A stretch of DNA of 5,164 bases from Dehalococcoidales bacterium (GTDB lineage: Bacteria > Chloroflexota > Dehalococcoidia > Dehalococcoidales > UBA5760). This document shows positions 1 through 5,164 of the stretch, in pieces; position 1 is the stretch's first letter, and every line of letters begins with the position of its first letter. Location of the stretch: the NCBI GenBank assembly GCA_028717305.1, contig JAQUOC010000092.1:1-5164 (forward strand), written 5' to 3'. The position numbers and the translations under genes were made by a program. The notes under the pieces were generated by a model, which was not told where the DNA came from, did no database searches, and saw only the letters and a program-made list of their open reading frames with translations.

Positions 1-38
1 GATATTTTCCTGAAACGAAGGGAATAAGGAGAATAGTA

Positions 39-1022
39 ATGGATTCTATCAGCTACGGCCCGGTCCCATCCCGCCGGTTAGGACGCAGCCTGGGTATCAA
101 TAATATCCCGCCCAAGATATGCACCTATGCCTGCGTCTACTGCCAGCTCGGCAAGACCATCAATATGAAGGTGGACCGGGACTCCTTCTACCGGCCGGAG
201 GAGATTATCCGGTCAGTAACGAATCAGGTTAACAAAATCAGAGAGAGAAACGAGCCGGTAGAATATCTGACTTTCGTACCCGACGGCGAACCCACTCTGG
301 ACATCAACCTGGGTAAAGAGATCGAGCTTTTGCGGCCGCTCGGCATAAAGATCGCGATAATCAGCAACGCCTCTCTTATCTGGCGCGAGGATGTCAGGGA
401 GGAACTAGGCAAAGCCGACTGGGTCTCGCTGAAGATAGATGCCGTAAGCGAAGAGGTCTGGCGCCGGATAATCCGGCCCCACAAGTCGCTGGAGCTTAAA
501 GCGATTTTAGAGGGCATGCTTGATTTCGCCGCCGCCTTCAAGGGCGAGCTGGTTACCGAGACCATGCTCATCGAGGGCTTCAACGACAACAGCGAAGAGC
601 TGGAGAAGATAGCTCAATTCCTGGCCAAGCTGAAGCCGGACAGGGCCTACCTGGCTATCCCGACCAGGCCACCGGCCAGAAGAGAGATAAAGGCGGCTTC
701 CGAGTCAGCGATAAATATGGCCTACCAGATCTTCTCAAAGAGACTGGGCAATGTCGAGTATCTCATCGGCTACGAAGGGAACGAATTTGCCTCTACCGGC
801 AACATCAAAAACGATCTGCTCGGCATCACTTCAGTACACCCGATGAGAGAAGAAGCCGTGTTAGAACTGCTGGAGAAGACGGGCGATGACTGGTCCGTGA
901 TAGAAAATCTGGTTGAGGAAGGCGCCCTGGTGAAGCTGGAATATCAGGGGAATAAATTCTATATGCGGAAACTGCCCGACAGGGCCAGGACGAAAGGGGA
1001 GCCCGATAAAGAGGGAGGATAA
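39..1022 (+). CDS. Radical SAM protein, COG0731 (wyosine-synthase-like) family, function unassigned
   Basis: This is a probable cytosolic [4Fe-4S] radical SAM enzyme of 327 residues. The cluster site is C28-x3-C32-x2-C35 followed by Gln (CTYACVYCQ). The N-terminal GPVPSRRLGRSLGI stretch (residues 7-20) and the PDGEPT strand motif (81-86, the GGEP position) are typical of the COG0731 family. The radical SAM barrel covers about 20-245. Residues about 265-312 look like a small winged helix: two helices, then a beta hairpin ending near KFYMRKLP. COG0731 is named after the tRNA wyosine enzyme TYW1/Taw1, but this protein has only the three SAM-cluster cysteines, so the second cluster of true Taw1 cannot form; its substrate is unknown. 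The start is ATG with AAGGAG at 26-31, seven bases upstream. The frame stays open to the window edge, but the ribosome site and family N-terminus favour this ATG. It is the first gene of the probable four-gene operon that is visible here. Confidence 0.9.
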   Translation: MDSISYGPVPSRRLGRSLGINNIPPKICTYACVYCQLGKTINMKVDRDSFYRPEEIIRSVTNQVNKIRERNEPVEYLTFVPDGEPTLDINLGKEIELLRPLGIKIAIISNASLIWREDVREELGKADWVSLKIDAVSEEVWRRIIRPHKSLELKAILEGMLDFAAAFKGELVTETMLIEGFNDNSEELEKIAQFLAKLKPDRAYLAIPTRPPARREIKAASESAINMAYQIFSKRLGNVEYLIGYEGNEFASTGNIKNDLLGITSVHPMREEAVLELLEKTGDDWSVIENLVEEGALVKLEYQGNKFYMRKLPDRARTKGEPDKEGG

Positions 1023-1028
1023 GCAGAC

Positions 1029-2135
1029 ATGGCGAAAAGAATAGGTCTGATAGTGAACCCGATAGCCGGAATGGGCGGCAGCGTCGGTCTGAAGGGGACG
1101 GACGGCAAGATGTATCCCAAAGCCGTCGAACTAGGCGCGGAGCCGGTTACTGCAGCCAGGGCAAAGGCCTTTCTGTCCCACCTGAAACTCAAGGACAAGT
1201 CAGCATTTTCCGTTGCTCCGGGCGGGATGGGAGAAGACATCGCACGAGATGCCGGAATCAAATTTACCGTGGTATCTTCGTTAAGCGGGAGAAAAACATC
1301 GGCCGACGACACTCGGAGAATCGGCCGGGAGATGAGCAATAAAGTCGACCTGCTGGTATTCGTCGGCGGGGACGGCACTGCCCGGGACGTCTACGACGCC
1401 GTCGGGCTGAAGATCCCGGTCATCGGAGTACCGTCAGGAGTAAAGATGTTCGGTGCCGTATTTGCGGTCAATGCCATAGCAGCAGCAGAGATTGTCGATG
1501 CCTTTATCGAGGGCAATGCCGCCATCTCGGAAAAAGAGGTCATGGACATCAACGAAGAGGCCTACCGGGAAGGGAGGCTGGAGAGCAAGCTCTACGGCTA
1601 CCTGATGGTCCCCGAGGTAGCCGGGCTGGTGCAGTCGGGGAAAGAAGCCACTACCTACAGCGAATCATCCCACGAAAATCAGGAGGCAATCGCACGCTAC
1701 ATCATCGAAGGCATGCTGGCAGACACGCTGTACCTGCTCGGGGCCGGTTCCACTACCACGGCAATAGCAGAAGGCCTCAAGGTCAGGAAAACACTGCTCG
1801 GTGTCGACGCTATCCACAATAACAGGGTTGTGGCGGAGAACCTGAACGAGAAAGGAATCCTGGAGCTGCTCAAGCATCACAACAAAGTGAAAATTATCAT
1901 CTCTCCCATCGGGGGCAACGGCTTTATCTTCGGCAGAGGGAATCAGGAATTCTCTCCCGCTGTACTCAAGCTGATTGAGAAGGATGACATTATCGTGGTG
2001 GCTACTCGAGACAAGATAAACCGGGCTGCCAGTCTGAGGGTCGACACCAACGACGCCCGGATAGACAAGAAGCTGAAAGGCTTTATGAGAGTGGTAACCC
2101 ACTACAATGAAGAAGTAGTAGTAGAGGTCGTTTAG
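1029..2135 (+). CDS. ATP-NAD kinase-like protein, COG3199/AcoX family
   Basis: This 368-residue protein belongs to the NAD kinase/diacylglycerol kinase-like fold. The family signature GGDGT lies at residues 113-117 (followed by ARD), the nucleotide-binding loop used by NAD kinases. Other COG3199-type stretches are LIVNPIAGMGG (7-17), GVPSGVKMF (133-141), a Gly/Ser/Thr-rich GAGSTTT (238-244) and SPIGGNGFIFGRG (292-304). It is longer than ordinary NadK (about 290-300 residues), as expected for this family, which also includes AcoX of acetoin operons. Phosphorylation of NAD or another small molecule with ATP or polyphosphate is predicted from family, and the true substrate is not evident. No acetoin dehydrogenase genes lie alongside. 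The ATG follows GGGAGGA (1013-1019) by nine bases; that site lies in the last codons of the upstream gene, and the two genes are only 6 bases apart, indicating co-transcription. The C-terminal codons contain a short GTA run (three Val codons). Confidence 0.9.
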   Translation: MAKRIGLIVNPIAGMGGSVGLKGTDGKMYPKAVELGAEPVTAARAKAFLSHLKLKDKSAFSVAPGGMGEDIARDAGIKFTVVSSLSGRKTSADDTRRIGREMSNKVDLLVFVGGDGTARDVYDAVGLKIPVIGVPSGVKMFGAVFAVNAIAAAEIVDAFIEGNAAISEKEVMDINEEAYREGRLESKLYGYLMVPEVAGLVQSGKEATTYSESSHENQEAIARYIIEGMLADTLYLLGAGSTTTAIAEGLKVRKTLLGVDAIHNNRVVAENLNEKGILELLKHHNKVKIIISPIGGNGFIFGRGNQEFSPAVLKLIEKDDIIVVATRDKINRAASLRVDTNDARIDKKLKGFMRVVTHYNEEVVVEVV

Positions 2136-2152
2136 AGGTAGTTTCCGGAAAA

Positions 2153-3136
2153 ATGGTTACTGAATTAAATAGAAATGAGCTCTCCTACCCTCCCCCGTCC
2201 GGCGTTATCGGAGCCGCCCGTAAAGGCCTGCAGGGGGTAAATCGCTACGCCACAGCAAGAGAAATAGCCGAGCTGAAAAGTGCGCTCTCCGGCTACTGCG
2301 GCATAGCTGAGGAGTTCATATTCGTTACCTCCGGGGTCGAGATACTGCTCGGTCAGCTCATCCAGCTCTTCGCAAGGAAGGGGGGAATTGTCATTATAGA
2401 CCCTACCTTCTTCATCATCGCCCGGGTGGCGGAATCGCTAAAGACCGGGCTGCGTAAAGTCAGGCTGATGAGACCATCCCTGGATTTACCTATGGAGCCT
2501 CTGATCGCTGAAGCAAGGGACGCCGCCCTGGTGGTGATAGACAGTCCTAATAACCCGACGGGGAGATTGCTCCTGGACCGGGAATCGACCAGGAAAATCT
2601 GTGAAAGCACCAAAGGTATACTGCTGGTAGACGAAAGCTACTGTGAGTTTGCCGGTTTCAGCGTTATCGATATGGTAAAGAACTACAGCAACCTTATCGT
2701 CACCAGAACTATGAGCAAGGCCTTCGGACTGGCCGGGTTGAAGGTAGGCTATATGGCTGCCGCAGAAGACGTGCTGAGGGACCTTTCCAGCCTGGAGGTA
2801 GCGCTTCGGCCGACGACGCCAAGCGCCTACGCCACCGTCGCTGCCCTGAAGGATATCGAATATATGAAAAACAACGCTGCTCTGGTCGGCAAGGAGAGGG
2901 AAAGGGTAAGCAGAGCAGCATCTGCGATGGGGGTAGAGGTATACCCCAGCAGCACTAACTTCCTTCTCATGCGCACCAGTCAAACAAATGCGGCCAGAAA
3001 GCTGAAAGACCTGGAAGTGATAGTGTTCGACCCCTCAAATCAGTTCTCCTCTCAATTCATCCGGGTATCCATCGGCACCCCGGATGAGAACAACATCTTC
3101 CTATCTGCTCTGGAAAAAGTCCTTGCCATGGAGTGA
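2153..3136 (+). CDS. PLP-dependent class I/II aminotransferase, histidinol-phosphate aminotransferase-like
   Basis: This 327-residue fold-type I PLP enzyme resembles HisC but is slightly short (HisC is usually about 350). An LNRNE motif (5-9) matches the HisC N-terminus. SPNNPTG (131-137) carries the cofactor-contacting Asn134, and LVDESY (158-163) gives the cofactor-contacting Asp160 and Tyr163. TMSKAFGLAG (186-195) matches the class-II aminotransferase signature with Schiff-base Lys189. FIRVSIG (302-308) supplies the C-terminal Arg304 that should bind the substrate carboxylate. The usual Arg in the following GLRVGY stretch is Lys197 here, at a position that normally contacts the PLP phosphate. 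No other his gene is visible, so calling it hisC would be unsafe; other amino-acid or amino-phosphate substrates are possible, and a CobD-like decarboxylase is less likely. The gene starts 17 bases after the kinase-like gene; its ribosome site is weak, with GAGGT (2136-2140) about 12 bases from the ATG, so translational coupling may matter. Confidence 0.88.
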   Translation: MVTELNRNELSYPPPSGVIGAARKGLQGVNRYATAREIAELKSALSGYCGIAEEFIFVTSGVEILLGQLIQLFARKGGIVIIDPTFFIIARVAESLKTGLRKVRLMRPSLDLPMEPLIAEARDAALVVIDSPNNPTGRLLLDRESTRKICESTKGILLVDESYCEFAGFSVIDMVKNYSNLIVTRTMSKAFGLAGLKVGYMAAAEDVLRDLSSLEVALRPTTPSAYATVAALKDIEYMKNNAALVGKERERVSRAASAMGVEVYPSSTNFLLMRTSQTNAARKLKDLEVIVFDPSNQFSSQFIRVSIGTPDENNIFLSALEKVLAME

Positions 3137-3163
3137 GTCGCTCACCCTACACTTAAAGTCAAT

Positions 3164-3170
3164 GGGAGGA
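3164..3170 (+). promoter_or_regulatory. Ribosome binding site fixing the TTG start of the DUF89 gene
   Basis: GGGAGGA lies four bases before TTG at 3175. The ATG at 3162-3164 is out of frame and overlaps this site, so TTG is the best start. The protein then begins MKTRLDCIPC, the expected DUF89 N-terminus. Confidence 0.8.
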
Positions 3171-3174
3171 TATC

Positions 3175-4056
3175 TTGAAGACCCGCCTGGACTGTATACC
3201 CTGTTTTTTAAGGCAGGCTCTGGGAGTGGCTAGAGCAACCACCAACGACATAAATATCCACCGCCGGGTACTGAACGAAGTAGCCGGTTTGATACCGGAG
3301 TTACCGCTTGAGATTACACCACCGGAGATAGCTCAGAAGGTTTACCGCCTCACCTACCAGATTACAGGTAACAACGACCCCTATCAAACGGAGAAAAGAA
3401 AGGCTAACGAAAGAGCCCTTACTCTCTATCCCTATCTGAAAAAGGCAGTCGCTGATTCTAATGAACCGCTACTTGCCGCCAGCAAGCTGGCAATCGGGGG
3501 AAATTCCATAGACCTGGGGCCCACTTCAAGATATGCGTCAATCGACTCTATTGTCGCCCCGGCGCTGGCCGATGAGCTTAATATTAGTGATTATGAGAGC
3601 TTCTGTAACAGTGTCAATGAATCCAGTCGTATTCTTTACCTGGGAGACAATGCCGGGGAGATCCTGTTCGACAGGATACTTATCGAGGAAATCAAGCAGA
3701 TTAAGGAAATTAGCGTTGACTTCGTGGTCAGGGAGAGCCCGATCATCAATGACGCTACTATGGCTGATGCGAGATACGTCGGCCTGGATAGAGTGGCTAA
3801 CCTTATATCCAGCGGTTCGGATGCTCCGGCCACTATTCTGTCCCAATGCTCTGACAAGATGCTTGAGCTCTATTACACCGCTGATATGATTATTGCCAAG
3901 GGGCAAGGGAACTTCGAGTCCTTAAGTGAAGAAGAGGGGAACATATTTTTTCTGCTTAAGGCTAAATGCGAGGTAATTGCAAAAATGCTAGGGGTAGGGA
4001 TTGGTGACGCCGTACTCAAGAAACAGACCCTGTCACTATCCCACCCGGTCTTGTAA
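3175..4056 (+). CDS. DUF89/ARMT1-like domain protein, predicted metal-dependent phosphatase
   Basis: This 293-residue protein is a DUF89 family member of the stand-alone prokaryotic type with an N-terminal CxxC (C7, C10). Family landmarks appear in order: GNSIDLG (109-115), LGDNAGE (156-162), VVRESPIINDAT (184-195), ISSGSDAP (211-218), AKGQGNFE (241-248) and LKAKC (261-265). By analogy with characterised DUF89 proteins, Asp158, Asn159 and Asp193 should hold the catalytic divalent metal and Lys242 should lie in the active site. Relatives hydrolyse phosphate from sugar phosphates or damaged phosphometabolites; the substrate here is unknown. The older carboxyl-methyltransferase (ARMT1) label is not a safe functional call. 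Translation starts at TTG with a strong ribosome site. It is the last gene of the + strand series, 38 bases after the aminotransferase, and converges with panC. GC in six hand-counted rows is about 48%, below about 58% in three rows of the kinase-like gene. Confidence 0.9.
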   Translation: MKTRLDCIPCFLRQALGVARATTNDINIHRRVLNEVAGLIPELPLEITPPEIAQKVYRLTYQITGNNDPYQTEKRKANERALTLYPYLKKAVADSNEPLLAASKLAIGGNSIDLGPTSRYASIDSIVAPALADELNISDYESFCNSVNESSRILYLGDNAGEILFDRILIEEIKQIKEISVDFVVRESPIINDATMADARYVGLDRVANLISSGSDAPATILSQCSDKMLELYYTADMIIAKGQGNFESLSEEEGNIFFLLKAKCEVIAKMLGVGIGDAVLKKQTLSLSHPVL

Positions 4057-4075
4057 AAAAGCTTGCCTTCACCGG

Positions 4076-4111
4076 AAACAAAAAGGGGTAAAGATAAATC
4101 TTTACCCCTTT
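4076..4111. terminator. Intrinsic terminator in the convergent gap, strongest for the panC strand
   Basis: A perfect 13-bp inverted repeat pairs 4082-4094 (AAAGGGGTAAAGA) with 4099-4111, around a four-base TAAA loop. Read on the - strand, the hairpin ends in TTTTTGTTT (4084 down to 4076), a good U-tract about 50 bases after the panC stop. On the + strand only TTT then AAG follows, so ending of the DUF89 transcript here is plausible but weaker. The rest of the 105-base gap shows no gene. Confidence 0.9.
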
Positions 4112-4161
4112 AAGTATGGTCCAAGGCTTACAAGAAGCCGTAGAACACGTTTGAGAAGAGA

Positions 4162-4992
4162 TTATAGCACGATATTATCGATAAGTCTAGTCCCCCCGAT
4201 TCTTACCGCCAGCGAGACCAGAACCGGTGGTTTAACCTCATCCAGCTCGTCCAGGGTCTCGGCCCCGGCTATAGAGACGTAATCGATACTGGCCAGCGGT
4301 TCTTTCTCAATCAGCGCCACCATCTTACGTCTCAAGAGTCCGGCATCCGTCTCACCCTCCCGCCATAGCCTTTGCGCCAGACAGAGCGACCGGTAGAGTG
4401 TTAGCGCCGCCCTGCGTTCGGCAGGGTTAAGATAGACATTACGGCTGCTCATCGCCAGTCCGTCCGGTTCACGCACGGTAGGCAAGGCAACGACTTCCAG
4501 GTCCATATTGAGATCAGCCACCATCTTTTTAATCACCGCCACCTGCTGGGCGTCTTTCTGCCCGAAATAAGCCCTGGTCGGTCGGACGATATTAAAAAGT
4601 TTGGCGACCACGGTAGCAACACCCCTGAAGTGACCGGGACGGCAGGCCCCCTCCAGACGCCCGGCTGTTTTACCGCCATCCACATAGACACCGAACCGCC
4701 CGGGGTACATCTCAGCAGCCGAAGGCATGAAGACGGCATCAACCGCCTCCTTCGTCAGCAGGGTCAGGTCACGCTCGGTATCACGGGGGTAGCTGGCGAG
4801 GTCTTCTTGCGGGCCGAACTGAGTCGGGTTAACAAATATGCTGACTACCACCGACCGGCTTTCCGCCCTGGCTGCTCTCACCAGAGAGAGATGCCCATCG
4901 TGAAGATATCCCATCGTGGGCACGAAGCCGACCGGTTCGGCAAGCTGCCGCCTAAGGTGCCTCATCCCGGCTATTTTTTCGACGACCTGCAC
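4162..4992 (-). CDS. panC: Pantothenate synthetase (pantoate--beta-alanine ligase)
   Basis: PanC condenses pantoate with beta-alanine, using ATP through a pantoyl-adenylate intermediate, to make pantothenate (vitamin B5) for coenzyme A; it acts in the cytosol. The 276 residues match the usual length (about 280). All hallmark sites are present: PTMGYLHDGH (25-34) with the HxGH pair His31/His34, FVNPTQF (53-59), LEGACRPGHFRGV (113-125), FGQKDAQQ (143-150) with Lys146 and Gln150, and MSSRN (181-185). The C-terminus ends in the common LIDN form. The start is GTG at 4992, preceded by GAGGTGG six bases upstream; the next Met (residue 10) would trim the first strand before PTMG. It lies 32 bases after panB on the same strand, so the two are probably co-transcribed. 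No panD follows; the transcript meets a terminator instead, so beta-alanine must be made elsewhere or taken up. Confidence 0.98.
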   Translation of the reverse strand: MQVVEKIAGMRHLRRQLAEPVGFVPTMGYLHDGHLSLVRAARAESRSVVVSIFVNPTQFGPQEDLASYPRDTERDLTLLTKEAVDAVFMPSAAEMYPGRFGVYVDGGKTAGRLEGACRPGHFRGVATVVAKLFNIVRPTRAYFGQKDAQQVAVIKKMVADLNMDLEVVALPTVREPDGLAMSSRNVYLNPAERRAALTLYRSLCLAQRLWREGETDAGLLRRKMVALIEKEPLASIDYVSIAGAETLDELDEVKPPVLVSLAVRIGGTRLIDNIVL

Positions 4993-4998
4993 TACTAT

Positions 4999-5005
4999 CC
5001 ACCTC
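4999..5005 (-). promoter_or_regulatory. Ribosome binding site of panC
   Basis: On the - strand GAGGTGG is followed by six bases (ATAGTA) and then GTG. This site, inside the panB-panC gap, decides the GTG start and gives PanC its standard N-terminal length. Confidence 0.8.
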
Positions 5006-5024
5006 GCCCCACAGGAGCAGTAAG

Positions 5025-5164
5025 CTATTTGCCCAGTCTGTCCAGTATGCTCTCGTCCATCGAGAAGCTCTGCTGCTCGGTGGGGAAGAGGCCGGCTTTT
5101 ACCTCTCTAACATACTCGGCGATGGCAGTCCGGCTCGCCTCGGCCAACCTGGCATACTGTTTGG
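5025..5164 (-). CDS. panB: 3-methyl-2-oxobutanoate hydroxymethyltransferase, C-terminal end (partial)
   Basis: Only the last 45 codons and the TAG stop (5027-5025) are in the window; the 5' part lies beyond the right edge. The translation starts KQYARLAEASRTAIAEYV and continues with EVKAGLFPTEQQSF, then a short tail ending in RLGK. This fits the C-terminal helix and the FPxEEHSF-like end of PanB, which transfers a hydroxymethyl group from methylenetetrahydrofolate to 2-oxoisovalerate to give ketopantoate, two steps before PanC. The usual EEHSF reads EQQSF here, a small departure near the C-terminus. Position directly upstream of panC on the same strand strongly supports the call. Full length, start and catalytic residues cannot be checked in this window. 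Confidence 0.88.
   Translation of the reverse strand, partial: KQYARLAEASRTAIAEYVREVKAGLFPTEQQSFSMDESILDRLGK

Noticed and set aside
1..38. Possible end of an upstream gene (frame 1 reads eight codons to TAA at 25-27), or an N-terminal extension of the radical SAM gene (its frame is open to base 1).
   Set aside because: Too short to recognise. The AAGGAG at 26-31 and the family N-terminus support the ATG at 39; the extension has no supported start inside the window.
2486..2983. Long - strand open frame (165 codons) opposite the aminotransferase gene.
   Set aside because: The + strand gene carries all the aminotransferase motifs; the opposite frame shows no recognisable domain.
3133..3145. 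GTGAG-TCG-CTCAC inverted repeat over the aminotransferase stop codon.
   Set aside because: Only 5 bp with a three-base loop and no T-tract; likely chance and not a terminator.
3533..3906. Open frames on both strands inside the DUF89 gene, up to about 120 codons.
   Set aside because: They overlap a gene with intact family motifs and show no recognisable protein sequence of their own; shadow frames.
4125..4139. GGCTT-ACAAG-AAGCC small stem in the convergent gap.
   Set aside because: Five-base stem with no U-tract or RNA-gene features; far weaker than the 13-bp hairpin beside it.
4170..4180. CGATATTATCG near-palindrome at the end of panC.
   Set aside because: It codes for the conserved C-terminal residues of PanC, is too short for a hairpin loop, and has no paired operator context.
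4001..4282. + strand open frame of 93 codons crossing the terminator and the 3' end of panC.
   Set aside because: It spans the end of the DUF89 gene, the hairpin and antisense panC; its composition is not protein-like and no family is recognisable.

Overview
The window holds four complete genes on the + strand (positions 39 to 4056), a terminator hairpin, and two pantothenate-synthesis genes converging on it from the - strand (5164 to 4162). The - strand pair is panB (only its C-terminal 45 codons are inside the window) and a complete panC. A PanB/PanC pair points to a bacterium, because archaea normally make phosphopantothenate by another route. Moderately high GC (60-base rows counted by hand range from about 40 to 68%), clear GGAGG-type ribosome binding sites and use of TTG and GTG starts fit this. 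A radical SAM protein of COG0731 type, an AcoX/COG3199 NAD-kinase-like protein and a DUF89 protein with an N-terminal CxxC are all also common in archaea and anaerobes. I suspect an anaerobic bacterium, possibly of the Chloroflexota/Dehalococcoidia kind, but the lineage is a guess.

Left to right: 39-1022 encodes a radical SAM enzyme with a single CxxxCxxC cluster site and a C-terminal winged-helix-like tail. 1029-2135 encodes an ATP-NAD kinase-like protein with a GGDGT motif. 2153-3136 encodes a PLP-dependent aminotransferase of the histidinol-phosphate type. 3175-4056 encodes a DUF89/ARMT1-like metal-dependent phosphatase. The gaps are 6, 17 and 38 bases, so the four genes are probably one transcript. 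The 105-base convergent gap holds a perfect 13-bp hairpin (4082-4111), best placed to end the pan transcript and possibly serving both strands. panC follows panB after a 32-base gap, with its own strong ribosome binding site and a GTG start.

The pan genes have a known joint role: PanB makes ketopantoate, the precursor of pantoate, and PanC joins pantoate to beta-alanine. The four-gene + strand set has no textbook joint role that I know. Its content (kinase-like, aminotransferase of a family that acts on phosphate esters, phosphatase, radical SAM enzyme) would suit a small pathway running through a phosphorylated intermediate, or metabolite repair. That is inference only. I see no mobile element, CRISPR array, RNA gene or long non-coding stretch.
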